A stretch of 64,000 bases of DNA. It comes from Collybiopsis luxurians FD-317 M1. Its lineage: Eukaryota; Basidiomycota; Agaricomycetes; Agaricales; Omphalotaceae. The notes below the pieces were generated by a model, which saw nothing but the letters and a program-made list of their open reading frames with translations, was not told where the DNA came from and searched no databases. Position 1 is the first letter of the stretch. Each line of letters opens with the position of its first letter. The translations under genes were made by a program, and so were the position numbers. The stretch spans positions 1,725,500 through 1,789,499 of the forward strand of contig KN834749.1 of the NCBI GenBank assembly GCA_000827265.1, in the 5' to 3' direction. Positions 34,154 to 48,396 of the stretch are shown in pieces.

Positions 34154-34953
34154 ATGCCAAAGACCGTTGACCCTCCGTCTTGCCCTCTAATCAAAACCGA
34201 GCCTTTACCTTTCCAACCTGGCTTTACTGAATCCGCGCCACAGCCTGCTTCCAATTCACCGCCACCGCCATTCAACTCTGCACGTAGGCCCGAGCTTGGC
34301 CCTAGGGGAAACAGAAGCGCAAGCTCTTCGTCTCGAGTGAGCATTGCCCATCCCTATGCTCGTCTCTACGCCCAGAACGAGGAAACCAAGAGCAAGCCGC
34401 GTCGAAAAATATGGAATCACGCTCTCGAAAAAAACCTTTTCGATCCCTATGAGCTGTTGGTCCAAATTTCTGTCCAGCTCTGCTGTTGCTAACCGTACCT
34501 CAGAGCAGCCTTGGGAGCTCCTCATAGACGGACAATATACCTAGGTGAATAAGTATACAAGGGTTTCCGTACAAGTCACGACCTTACCTGCACTGGTCAG
34601 CATCCCTCGAAGCACACGTTGAGCGACTTCACGTGGAGCTCTTGCGTTTAGGTTTCTGGCCTGTTTCCTTCGAACAAGTCGATTCATTTAAAGGTCTAAA
34701 CTCGAAAACGGCAAAGGTAAGTTTCTCAAAAAAACTTTAGCTGGCCTTACGCCGATAACGGCCATGCTATTAGAGTATGATAGCGGGGTTACAATACGAC
34801 TACTCAAACCTCGAATTGAAATTAATGGAGTTACAAAGAGCTGTGAGTATCCTCCACAGAACTGGAAAATCTGTTCACTAGTTTCCAGAACGCGGGACTC
34901 GAAAAAAATTTGAAGAATTGGGAGGCATCGTATTCCACAGCCAACCAAAATAA
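34154..34953 (+). CDS. Unknown protein B, paralogue of protein A
   Basis: Function not recognised. ATG 34154 starts MPKTVDPPSCPLIKTEPLPF, a Pro-rich disordered region of ~60 residues, then SRVSIAHPYARLYAQNEE, KPRRKIWNHALEKNLFDPYE and, after a 48-nt intron, LAALGAPHRRTIYLA. The conserved helical block is SLEAHVERLHVELLRLG, PVSFEQVDSFKGLNSKTAK/SMIAGLQYDYSNLELKL, MELQRA/FPERGTRKKFEELGG (slashes are phase-0 introns). The stop is at 34951-34953 after HSQPK. Total about 180 residues, shorter than protein A because the N-terminal region is reduced. Residues shared with A include Y-L..L-E..V..L-H, G..P...E, G..S and A. The basic KSKPRRK stretch could be a nuclear signal, so a transcription-related role is possible but unproven. 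Confidence 0.72.
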
Positions 34954-35748
34954 CCCAAGAGCCACCTAAGATTAATTTCGATTAATCAAGCTCTCAAGTT
35001 ATTGAGCATACTAATTACTTCTTCGGGTGTATGTGCGAAGTTCAAATAAAACCATCATCACTGATATGGGCCTCTCTTACCATTTTTGTTATAACTTTCG
35101 CGATATCGGTGAGAACATCAAGATGAGCATCTCATATACAGTCAACTGTCTCATAATGCATAGATGCCACATATGTATTATGAGCTAAAGCATTATGATG
35201 TAGTTTACCTAATTGGTTGAAAGCTTAAAAGTTTCACTTTTTCTGAAAGTATTCTCTTAAATGCAGTATGAGACTGTGGGGAGATATTCTAGACCAAAGA
35301 TGCACTGTTACTCATAACACATCAAGGCCAAAGGTCAACAGCTGAGATGTGACCTTTGAGATGCGAAGTTCATCATTAGCGAATTATCGAGTAAGAACGG
35401 ATGCAGAAACTTGCACTCAATATTTTCTGTTTGCGCTCCTCATCCTACGCTGCCAAGATTCAATAAGTGAAAGCAGATGCTATCTCCGTGGAGGAGATAG
35501 AGTCGGACAAAGGGGCAGCGATGGTTTGCGACCAAGTTTCATTGCATGAAAAGGAAAGGGGTAAAATGAAGTGATAATGAGGGCACTGCTGATACAAAAG
35601 CGAGAAATTAGGAACATCACATATGTTTAGTGCGACGACGGCAGTCGGCCAGCACAAACGGGTCTGTTTCTATACTGATTTTAGGAACTGATCTCGCTAG
35701 CAAGACTGATGTTCATGCTGACCTATATATTATATCCCACTAAGACCC
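34954..35748. other. Gene-poor AT-rich stretch
   Basis: 795 bp between unknown gene B and SPF30. It is rich in short A/T words and has no open frame with family resemblance, tRNA-like box or clear repeat. It probably contains both 3' untranslated regions. Confidence 0.4.
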
Positions 35749-36529
35749 TCATGAATTGTCATCGGCAGTTGGTGCGAATTTGTGCTTGCCCATCGCGGTA
35801 ACCTGTGTCATTCCTTTGCCACTTCCAGTTACTCCCACTAGACGAAACAAAGAAAACATTTCAGAATGTGCAGAACAAGCCAAGACACTCAGAACGACGC
35901 AAACCTTTTCCTAGGGGGTTGTCTGGTGTTTTGAAAATACTAGTTCCAGCTACGCCTGCAATGTGCACTCCTTTCTTTTCTGACTTTTTGGCAAATTTTT
36001 GCCATGTAGCCTGTTTTGCATTCTGTTCCTTGGCTTTCGCTGCCCTCGTCTCCAATTTTTTCTCGGTTCTTTTCTTCTTTCGCTCCTTTTCCTCATCGGT
36101 TTCGTGTTTGCGTTTCGCTGAGGACGCCGCGTTGGTATAGCTTATCGGAAGAGGTTTCAAGTCGGACGGTTTCGCCTGTTCCGTCGAGTTGTAGCCTTTG
36201 AACACGACTGTATACACACGGTTCTGTTCCGACCCTCCGACAGAAGTAATGCGGGCTGGATACCAAGCCCCATCGCTGGAATATTTAGCCATGCATTCAT
36301 CGCCTGCTGACCAAGTAACAGCGGGAGTATGAGAGGCGCTTTTACGGGAAGATTCGGCTTTGGAGGTCGAGGCCTCTTCTGCCTGGGCTAACGCCGTTTC
36401 AGTGAGACTGATCAGCTCCTGCAGCTGAGTTCGGAGAGAAGCGAGTTCTTCGTTGTCCGGTTCCGCCTGAAGGGTAGCTTCGACCTGAGAAAGTTGAACT
36501 TGGTATGTTTCGAGATCGGCACGTTCCAT
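35749..36529 (-). CDS. Survival-motor-neuron-related splicing factor SPF30 (SMNDC1-like)
   Basis: A Tudor-domain splicing factor needed for spliceosome assembly (tri-snRNP joining). Start at 36529: MERADLETYQVQLSQVEATL, a coiled coil to about residue 50, then a Ser-rich linker. The Tudor domain begins TWSAGDECMAKYSSDGAWYP and continues ARITSV and YTVVFKGYNSTE; its aromatic cage would bind dimethylarginine on Sm proteins. The basic region KRKHETDEEKERKKKRTEKK is followed by ATWQKFAKK, SIFKTPDNPLGK and, after one intron (about 35838-35907), VGVTGSGKGMT..HKFAPT, the conserved SPF30 ending. The stop is at 35749. Confidence 0.92.
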
Positions 36530-36723
36530 GATAGTAGTTCAGCAAGGGAGATGGTAAATGTAAACCGAGATGAAAGTTGAGCTCAAGCTGTAAGGGCGTC
36601 AAAACAAGACACAATAAACTTCCTAATTTGATAGTACTAAGCGCTCATCACGGTAAATATTATACTGCGTTGTACATTGTACATCAAGAGCCCCACATCC
36701 TCCAGACCTTAAGTGCTTAGGTG

Positions 36724-38542
<1,819 letters not shown>

Positions 38543-38631
38543 GATGGGAAAGTCGAGATCGAAGAAAATCTATAGCGCCCGCGAGCGGCAATTAAGCGCC
38601 AAGCGCGGTTCCATTTCTTTTTTTTTTTTCA

Positions 38632-39592
38632 ATGTCATCCGACGGGTCCAAGGGAGTAAAACTTGCGAATAAGGTATATTGTTCTGAGCTTGATTGAATA
38701 AGTCGACTTCAATCGTTTCTGTTCCTCTAGAAATCAGCAAAGCAACTTAATAACGTGCTCAAAGTCGTAGGACAGCCTCCCGACGCGTGAGTATCCCCGG
38801 CTGTAAAGATTCTCGATGGAATACCTAGTATCTTTAGCTATATATGCAAATTTATACTGGCGGCAGATTTGACTGAAGATGCGCGACTACAGATATGGTC
38901 CGTGACTGACGAAAATATGCGCGAGTTGTGAGTTTACACACTTCAGCTTATCCTTTGACAATCGACGGGCGAGCGAGATAGATGCGTCGGTTCGTCGATG
39001 GGCTGGGACCCCCCTGACAAAAAAGAAGAACTTTTTCATTCTTTGTCGCGTTACATTTTGCTAAGCCCTACGGATAATCAAGACCAGATCGTTGGGTTTT
39101 GCAGCTTTCGCTTCGAATTTGAGGATGGGGAAGACCTCCTGTACTGGTCCGTCCAACATTTCTCCAAGGTATCCTCTTCATGAAGATTTTCGACGTAGCT
39201 ATGAACTCCAAATCAGCCGATCGCACCAACGTCGGGGTCTGGGGCAATATCTGATGAATTTACTTGAAGGTCTCGGCAAACAGTCACATATGGATAAAAT
39301 CATGCTCACCGTCTTAGATAGTAAGTTGAGATTTAAAAAGAACCGTATTTCAAATGATGACTGGGCTCTTTTTTTCCGCAAGAGAACAAAGCCGCACTTG
39401 ATTTTTACCAGGCAGCAGGGTGCGATTTACTTTATTGACTCTGTAATAGCTATGATCTCTGACGCTCTGCCTAGGTTTCAATTAGATCCTTGCTCTCCCA
39501 CTTACCATGAGGATAGTAACGAATTAGATGGCGACGGAGACGAGAACGACGAGAACGTCGACTACCAAATACTATCAAAGTCACCGGCATGA
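38632..39592 (+). CDS. NAT4: Histone H4/H2A N-alpha-acetyltransferase (NatD, NAA40-like)
   Basis: The enzyme acetylates the N-terminal Ser of histones H4 and H2A. ATG 38632 follows a poly-T run and starts MSSDGSKGVKLANK. Exons then give KSAKQLNNVLKVVGQP, CKFILAADLTEDARLQIW, SSMGWDPPDKKEELFHSLSR, IVGFCSFRFEFEDGEDLLYC and YELQISRSHQRRGLGQYLMN. The last holds the acetyl-CoA loop (Q/RxxGxG/A, here RRGLGQ). IMLTVLDKNKAALDFYQAAG follows, joined via a GTGCGA donor to FQLDPCSPTYHED. The C-terminus is acidic, then YQILSKSPA. MGWDPxxK and YELQ are Naa40 features. At least seven introns. It lies tail-to-tail with the glucan synthase gene (244 bp between stops). Confidence 0.9.
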
Positions 39593-39836
39593 TATTGCGA
39601 TACAGCGACGTTCGAGTTGAAGCACGAATTTTGGATGAGGAAAATCTATATTCCATCAAGTATATACGAATTCTACGACATATTGCAGGTAAATACAGTT
39701 ATAAGCAAAAATTATTTGAGTCCCATTGTAAAAGATAGTTTAGGCGATTGCCACAGATAGCAAGAAATCCAGCATTATTGAAAAGTCCTAGAGTGTCCCT
39801 GTCTCGATCTATAATAATTATACCCGAAATTGACTT

Positions 39837-42800
39837 TTATGGTCGTGCAAGCTCTTCTCTTCTGTAGAACCAGAAGTACCCAGCAACAACGATAAGTTGG
39901 CAGACAAGGCAAAGCCAGAACATAGCCGACACCATGGGACTGCCGCTCAGACCATTCTGCGGATCCCATACTCCGGGGTTAGGGAAAACTGTTCCAGCGC
40001 CCAACGCGTCAGGGGCTGTTGCGCGAGCAATCATCACTATTGCAGACCCAAGAATTTGGGAGAACGCCAGTGTAACAGTTACGTGCAGTCGTGAAAGCGT
40101 CTGCAGGAGGATTAAGCCAAGACCGACGCCCTGTACGGAATCGAGAACACCAAGCCAGAGCCACAGACCAACGGCGAGATATGGTCCTCCACTGCTGGCC
40201 CAGGGAACGTAAGTCGCTATGCCCGATACTCCCCAATAGATCTATCGAAAACAAGTTCAGTAAGGAATTTTTTGAACTTGAGAAGCAGTCAACTTACCTG
40301 GCACCATCTCGGTGCTCCAAGACCTACAGCAAACACTGGCAATAGCCAGGTATGGGTCTTACTGAAGTAAGTTAAGACGAAAAGCATAAGTGACCAGACA
40401 CCAATGAAGAAGGTCAGCACGAGGAGCAGGGTTTTCCATGTCGGAATGTCGGAATTCCATAAGAAATACCAGTTCTGACCATAAGGCTAAAAGAATTCCA
40501 TATCAGTTGAAGAAGCCATCATTCATGCATGGACAGATCTTACTCCACTCAGCCAGTAGGTTTGGAGAACGACGGAAATGAGGAACCACACCACGATCCT
40601 TCTGCGGAAAAGGGTTTTGAGGAAATTCGGGACTTTCGGAGGTGTTTGTCTGTAGTATTCTATAAGAATGAAATATTAGGTTAGCTCAACAACAACACAG
40701 ATGAAGTAAAACTATACCTGGGAGACCATAGAGCATAAGGTAACAGAACAAGAAGCACAGGACGGCCAACGGCCAAACAATGACACAAATCCACCATGGA
40801 GGCGCTATAAAATTTCATCGGCATAAGAAATAATAAATCATCAACGCTCCACTTACTATAATCGCTGGCTTCACTGTTGAGTTTATAACCCCAATACCAG
40901 AGGACTGCGACCCAGATTTGTTGTGATCCTTGTACTATACATGCTCGCAGCATCCAAACCTCAGTAGCAGCTCCAGCTTCTTCACCAAAGTTGAGCCCGA
41001 AGAATAAGAACCCAGCAGCCGACGCGACGGCGTATGACCAGGTCGCTAGATTGGAGAGAACCTTGTGTGCTCCATTGAGAGAGGAAGAAACTGAAGGCAA
41101 GCCAATCAAGAAGAATGCAAGACCAAAGAAGATCCATGGGGCGGAAAGAACGTAGATCGAGGGTCGAAGACGGAATAATGGATACCATACAAGAGAGGCA
41201 GCTAAGAAAATACCACCTATGATATACAACTGTACACTGGATTGCCAGTTATGACCTGTCAAAAGGGTGATCTGGAAACTAGTGGCACACAGGGTCTATA
41301 CAGAAGGATGAGTTGGAATGTGATGCAGTTATCAGAGTAGTACAAACCTGTCCGAGAGCGATGACGATAGTATAAAGCGGCCACCCGCCGATCTCGCGAG
41401 CCATAAAGACCTGTAAGCGAGTCATTGGGACTTCCTCAGGCTCAGCCTGAGGAGTCTCCCAATCTGAATTAGGGAAGCCACTTCCCATTGATGGTGCTAG
41501 AAATGATTCAGCTAAAGTTGAATATGGGAGCGAGTAACTTACAAGATGGGCGAGAGTACACTGAAGGATCGGGAGTTCCCCACACAGAGTCTCGTTGCGA
41601 AGAGCGTATGCTGGCGGCACTACTTAATTTTTCCTTCTTTACTTTGTCGAAGAACTTCTCTTCACTCTTCATAAGGAACTTTTCAATAGAGAGATCATGC
41701 TCCGAATTTTTGGCATTGAGATCTTGAAGCCTTTGTACGAAATCCGCCGCAACTCCTCCATCAGCATCCGTGAACTACATGAATGTCAGTAAAAGGTCTT
41801 TCGTCAAAAGCGAATCATTGTCTACCGATGCAATAGCTTTGTTCAGAGGCGAATTCGAATGTTCATCGGCTACATCTGCGAGAGACGACGCAGAAGACAT
41901 TCGGGAATGAGAACTGAAAGGTCGTGCGGGACGTTTGAAGTCTCCATTGGGGGCGTCAAGGAATGGATCAGGAGCAGTTCGTTGCTCACGAGCAATGACT
42001 CGGTTTGCGCGGCTAAGGAAATCATCATAATCATGCGCGGTATCCACACTACCATGAGACGCGTTATCATCGTCGCCGTGCGAGTCAGGGAGGAGAAGAC
42101 GAGGAGGAGTGCGAGCTGGATCATCCATAGCGAAGGAATCGACCGAATTATTCAATCCTGGACTACCCATAGGACTGGCCAGATTACTGTGATCCCAGCC
42201 TGGCTGAGAAGGTTGTTCTTGGGTGATGGGATTCCAGTCGTCAGTTTCACCCGTAGGGCGAACCCCTCCGGTACCACCGTCACAGTCGCTCTCTCTCCAA
42301 GAATCCGCGCCAGCTTGGTCACGACTGGCAATGATACTGCGTCGATGGAAATCTTCCATACGCTGTCGCCACTCCACGACTGGGAATCGCTGTACAGCAG
42401 AACGTGCACGAAGAATAGCACGCTCTTCCTCAGATGATTTGAGCGCCATTTTGATAGTTTTGGTCAGTTGTGACAACATGTGAGCTGTCGAACTTGACTC
42501 AACAGGGAACCACTTTGTTGAGAGGGGAAAATTAATGGGAGACGGGGATCGAAAGAAAAATCGAGACTCACCCAACCCGGCATCAATCCCAGTCCACCAA
42601 GACGACTTCCAACACCCAAAGCACCTTTACGGCCAAACTCGACCGCGACCAAACCGAACGGTTCATCACGGGATGGGATAAGCGCAAAGTCTGCACCACT
42701 GAATAAGAATGGAGGAAGTGCAGTAAACTCTGGTTTAGAATAGACACGATCGGGATAGATTTCCATAAGACGAGCCAGCTTTTCCGCTGCGAAACGACCG

Positions 42801-45800
42801 TATAAATCAATGACGGGGCCAACAGTGATGAGCTGAATAGAGGGGCGCTTTTCCAACCTATCATCCCGGAGATTAGAACACAGACCATGCAGCAAATAAT
42901 TCCACTTACAAGGATGGCATAACATCGGCAATAAGATCAACGCCTTTCTGTTTCGACCAACGACCGACGAATACGAACAAGTCAGAGTTAGGATCCTGTT
43001 TCAAACCTGCCCATTCTTGAGCCTGTCGTTTATGTTCAGGACGGGCAGCCTCAGCGTCCTGGTCAATTTGGACACTCTTCGCGTCAGTCGGGTTTTCGTC
43101 CAATGCAGCAATATCGGTGGGATCGGGGTTAGGCAGAGAGTCCACGTGTTTGAGAGTCCATAAAGCAGGATAACGAGCCCAGCTACGCTTTCCGTACTTG
43201 TCTGAGACACCCGCGACACCAATACTCTTCTGATGTACGCTGATGAAAGAGGCGGCGGCGTGAAGTAGGTTGAAAGTATTACCGAATTGCACATATTTCG
43301 TACAATGTTCCTTACTGATGTTGAAGGCCGAGCACACCTCTTTCATTTCTTCCTTCGTGCGGAGAGGCCAGAGACCTTGGAACTCGGCATTATGTAAAGA
43401 AAGGCAGACGGGGAGCACCTTGGGAAGCAGATAAATGGGAACGAGGGCACCGTGGTAATCGTTGATGTGGTAAATATCCACCGTAGGGAAACGGCGAACG
43501 GTAGCCGCGATAGCCTGGTTCCAAGTCGAATAAAAGATGGCAGAGCTAAGATCGTCCATGCGCGCAGGATACGGATCAGCCTTCGTTTGAGCACGGAAGA
43601 CCGGACTATCGAGGATCACGTAGGTTATGTTGTCCAGAACGTGGGTCTCGACCTCAATGAGATACGGCTCTCCAAAGATGATGACTTCAATAGGATCGGC
43701 GGGATCACCTGCAGGATACTCTAGATCTTTGACTTTGGGTACGACCCAAAGCAGGTCGACATCCGACATGGCTTTACCAATCAAACTGGACATGACTCCA
43801 AGACCACCAATCTTGACCTTGAGTTTCCAGTCGATGATCTCGTACTCGAGAGTGGCAATGAGAACCTTTCGGCGTTTGAGCTTGTCTTCCGGCCAGCCAA
43901 TAATTTCCGTGTTAGAGCGATGAACCTTCTTCTCAGACATGGCGACTCCGTCCTTACTATCTGATGATTTTCCTCCAAGGGCACCGAGAATGGGGAAATA
44001 GTTGGTCTTCGCTTTGACACCGTACTGATTGTACTTGATGCCATAGAAAGACCACATGAATATGAGGACGGCGAGGGTACCGGTTATGAGAGGGATAGAC
44101 ACAAGAAGGGCATACATGGTTGCAGCGACTCCTTCCCGACCGTGAGGTTCCAGATACCAAGTCAAGGTACTGTCGTTGACGAAGACCGTCCAGGAAAGAT
44201 GAGGGAGGGGAGGAGCCGACATGTTCAGATAATTGGGTGCCCCGCTGTTTGGCGCCAAACGATCAAGTACACCGTCGCCGTCAACGTCACCGTAGAAGTA
44301 ATTGTCTTGGCCCCAAACATTGACCTGGAAGTAGGCAGGCCAATAGTACATGAACGTGAATTCCCAAAGACCATCCCCGCTTTGTTTGAAAGTATTCTCT
44401 ATGCCTTTATTATTGCCCCACTAGGATCGAATGTGAGTAAAACTAAACCTGGAAAATAAACCAACAACTTACTTCATTGAACCCTCCGGTGGCAATAAGT
44501 TGAGGAACCCTACGAGTATACCCCGACCAGCCGTAGTCACTGTGTACTACATGCGAACTAGAAAGAACGGCGGAGCTCCAGTCTGGCAAGTGGTATTGGT
44601 GGTTTAGAAAGAAGCAACAGTAGAGAAATAAACTTACATTGCACTACGATATGATCTCCGTCCCAAAACAAGTTTGCGTCTTTGAACGCGGTCAGGTTGA
44701 CGGTTGTAGTGTCCTCCCAATCCGTCCAATTCGTCCAGTTTTGCCCGAAATTCCACGAATAACGCAACTTCTCTGCTCCATATGCTGAGTGAGTGAAGAT
44801 GTAGTCGTCGCCATTCTTGGTGAGCGCAGATGAATTGTAATCGTTTTCGGGGAAGACCATTACGTTATTCGGCAATCCCTTTCGCAGCAACAAAGTGTCT
44901 ACAGACTGAACGGAGACAAAGTTAGTTCAAAACGGCCACAGCATCTGGATACAAGAATCAGCATACCCCGGTAGTATTGCCACTGGTAGCGGAGGGCTTG
45001 TTCAGGGTGATATTCAGTATACCATCGGCAAAATTGGTCAGTGTCGCATTCCAGGACCACTGTGTGCGCGAGACTCCTTGCACAACAACATTTTGAGAAC
45101 CATTCAAACTACCGCAATTCACGTTTGAAATGGTCGGTATTGAGCCACTGTTCACCCCAGACATGCTCAGCGTAATGCTATTTGTGACGCCAGTACAGTT
45201 CATTTCTGTGTTGAACTCGAGAGAGATGTCAATGCTGGTACCACTAGTTTCACTGTTAATGCGATAGTCGTGACCAGGAGTGAATCCGGTGAGAGCAGGA
45301 GGAGGAGCTATCCAGTTTTCCTGTTCGACAAGGGCTTTGAAGCCATATCCGTCCATTGTGATGCTTCCCAGACATCCAGCCCCGTTATCAGATGATTGTT
45401 GAAGGGTGTAAGTCTCATACGGATAGAAGAGGTTCTGGACGACTTTGCCAGATTCGTAAGGAGAGGAAATACAGTCGTTCCATGTAGAAGTCGAGTTCAC
45501 ATTGGTGTATAAAAGCCATACTGGATCGGTGTTGGTCCCAGTCAGGTTTTGAACGCCTGACATCTCTGCACGGCTGACACTCCATAATCCCATTTCGGTT
45601 GCGGTGTTATTGGAACCTGGGCGCTGAATTTCATAGGTCCAATTTCCAAGCAAAGTAAGGGAAAAACCATCTTGAAGAGCAGCAAATTGGGTTCGCAAAA
45701 AATTGAATTGCGCGAATAGACGACGAGAATCTGCAGTCGGATCGAAATGATCGAGAGCGTTCCAGTCATCGTGGCAGCCGAGGGTCGCTTTATCCAGAGG

Positions 45801-47864
45801 CATGTTGAAGTATTGTTCCGAGCCGAGTTGGTAACACCCATGTCGCTTCCATGCAAGATTCCCGGGCATTGCTTGACGTCTGTTTCATATGTTAACATTC
45901 AGGTCCCAGAACCCATCATTCAAAAATGGTACTTACCCGTATAGATAATTATTTGCAGTGTCATCGTAAATATAGAAGGCTTGCTCTTCGCCATAATAGT
46001 ACTGGAAAGCGAGTGTAAGCATTAAAGAACTAAAGGTTTTCCATGCTTACCATGACTATTCCTGGCATGACCATCGATGTCATAAAGGTGCCCAAGGCAG
46101 AGCGCTGGGTTCCGTTGGCCAGACTAGGCCATCTGAAGACGTCGAAATTACTAGTTCCATACATATGACGAGGATCCAAGTCATTGGATTGAGAATTGAA
46201 CAAGTCGTTATCTTCAAAGATTTCGTTCCAAGCGTTGACGAAATTAGTATCGACATCATACGCGACTGCAAGATTCCCGTCCATTCCCAGAAACCTGGTG
46301 AGGGATCGATAGATGGAATAATGGAAAGCGCAACCATCGAGAGCCACATCGCCGCTGTCTCGTAGGAAGTATTGGCTCTGATCCGAACTGGATTGAGCTG
46401 TCAAAAAAGCCGTGATATTGGTCGGTCGCTGAGTGGAATTACGACCTCGGCCACTACGTTTAGTTGTAAGAAGATATTCATCGCACCAAACAATAAAGAT
46501 ACCTACAGGTAGACTGATCCAAAGGTGTCTCCACCGGTGACCTCTCCTGGAATGTAGAAATTCGTTTTCCCAAGATCGTGAGCACATTTCCGAGTCGTCG
46601 ACGCCCAAGTTGCTAGTGCATCGACCGTGACTTGAGTGGCCTTGTCGATACGAATCGCATCAATATCCAGCGCCGTGATTACCATGCAGGAGAAGGTAGT
46701 CAGCTTGGCCATCACTTCTGGCTTCCATTCACGAAGTCGATCCTGGACGGAAGCAAATTTGGAGAGCTGGCGCTGCCCTGGAAAAGGGGGGTGGTCAAGA
46801 CCAACAATGTGAATCTTTACGAATGAGTGTCCTCACAGTCGGGATGCACTCCAAATGCTTCCATATCTCCGTACTGGTCAAAGTCAGATTCCATACAGTA
46901 TGTTGCACCGATTTCGCTGGTAGGAATCACCGTACTGTCATCGTCATAGAAAGTCGGGTAAACACATGAAGTGTTTTTCGTGTTGGAATACTGAGCAATT
47001 TATCAGCGAAATCAATGAAGGGGTATACTGTCAGCCTTACCTGAAAGTCCTTGTATTCCGAAAAATTCCAAGGCATGTACTCCGGATGCTTGTATTCCAC
47101 GCTGTACTCGTCGACGGTGAACGGAGCGCTGGAGTTGAGGAACCTGATTGTGGAAGAAAGATCAACATTCGACTCGACGCTTGAGAAGGGAGCGATAGAC
47201 TCACCCCGAGAAGCCAAGAAGATCACTCATTGTACCAACTTTGAAGGGAAACTCAATATTCACATGTTAGGAACGACAATTTTGAGACTCACCAGTAAGG
47301 TCAGCCATGAAGTACATTCCACGAGCATGAATCTCATCAATAGCAGAAACCCAGTCGGCCAATGTTCCCCAATGAGGATCAAGGACAGTCATGTCAAGGG
47401 GGGAGTAGCCTGTTCTTTGTCAGGCCAGGATAAAAGACAGCACTATTATACTCACTGTCGGCTTGCCAAATCATGTTGAGGAAAGGAGTACCGGAGATGT
47501 AAATGACCTTGATTCCCATTCCTTGGAGATAATCCAGACGAGCAACAAGACCTTTAAGGTCGCCACCAAAGCGCAGTTGTGTTTCCCGGTAATCCCATTC
47601 ATACATCGTCCCAAAATAATCATTGTTGGAAGGGTCGCCATCGGCCCACTTGTCTAGAAGAATAGTGTAAACAGGGAGAGAACGCCAATTGGGAGGCGAA
47701 AGAGTGTAAGTTGTATTAGAACGAGTAGTGGAGTATTGGGTAGGATCGGTTGCGTCCTTGTTAGTATTCAGATTCCAAGCTGTGAGATCATCTCTATAGG
47801 GTGAAGCAGATACGATACAAGTAAAGAGTGCGAGTGCTGCGACAGCTTTGTGTAGTAGCCCCAT
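39837..47864 (-). CDS. AGS1: Cell-wall alpha-1,3-glucan synthase
   Basis: A giant multi-domain membrane enzyme that makes wall alpha-1,3-glucan. Start at 47864: [20 protein letters not shown] is a signal peptide. Then (1) a GH13 amylase-like extracellular domain ([52 protein letters not shown] near 46640-46690); (2) a beta-rich region and a membrane helix near 44040-44110; (3) an intracellular GT5 glycogen-synthase domain ([71 protein letters not shown]); (4) a Ser-rich linker; and (5) a C-terminal multi-helix pore-like region ending [17 protein letters not shown] and a stop at 39837. This order is that of Ags1/Mok1. An upstream in-frame ATG at 47900 would lengthen the N-terminus by 12 residues. 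Many short introns. Confidence 0.95.
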
Positions 47865-48396
47865 AGTGGGCTGGAGTGAAGGAGGGGTCAAAGGAGTCAA
47901 AAAAAAAAAATATTTGTAGACAAGTTATTTTGACATTTTGGCGCGATGTCTATAGATAAACCGATCAAAAACGGCTAAGAATTACAGCCACACAAAAGTC
48001 ATTCACTGCCTTTTCAATTCACTGTACCTTCTGCTATCACCTCGTGGCGGCTACGGCAGTCATATATATAGCAACTACGGCAACCACCCTACCAACAGAG
48101 GTAGAGAACGGTCATGAACACCCGGAACTGAGAGAATAGCGGCCTCATCGTAATCGTACTCGTAATAGCATAGCGCTCGCTGTGTTTATTCGACATGATG
48201 TATCAGTCAACTTGCGACTTTGAACTGGAGTCCCGACGATAAGACACTCTATACGTAAATGTTACTGCCATCCAACAAACTCTACGACTCTCCCCCTTTT
48301 TGGCTCCGAAATGGTGGCTTGCGGCCTACGACCTGCGGACCTCAATCTCGATCGTGACACAGTGTCACATGTCACACTGTGACATACCCCCTTCCA
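47865..48396. other. Divergent promoter region of AGS1 and the complex I subunit
   Basis: 532 bp. On the AGS1 side is an A-run (47901-47912). CATATATATA (48061-48070) reads TATATATATG on the minus strand, a candidate TATA element about 200 bp before the AGS1 start. The other end carries the double palindrome listed separately. Confidence 0.5.
48354..48385. promoter_or_regulatory. Two abutting perfect palindromes rich in GTGACA/TGTCAC
   Basis: Palindrome 1 (48354-48368) is GTGACAC-A-GTGTCAC with 7-bp arms. Palindrome 2 (48369-48385) is ATGTCACA-C-TGTGACAT with 8-bp arms. Together they carry four copies of the same hexamer in alternating orientation and end 11 bp before the ATG of the complex I gene. 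Such symmetry suggests a dimeric transcription-factor site or a leader hairpin. Function is inferred. Confidence 0.6.

Noticed and set aside
39600..41620. Stand-alone multi-span membrane protein gene
   Set aside because: The helices are the C-terminal membrane domain of the alpha-1,3-glucan synthase, which commonly has such a pore-like end; no independent start or promoter is evident.
42464..44351. Possible separate genes or a broken glucan synthase, because the domain is split among several frames
   Set aside because: The frame changes coincide with short introns, and the GT5 motifs continue in order without missing blocks, so a single intact gene is the simpler reading.
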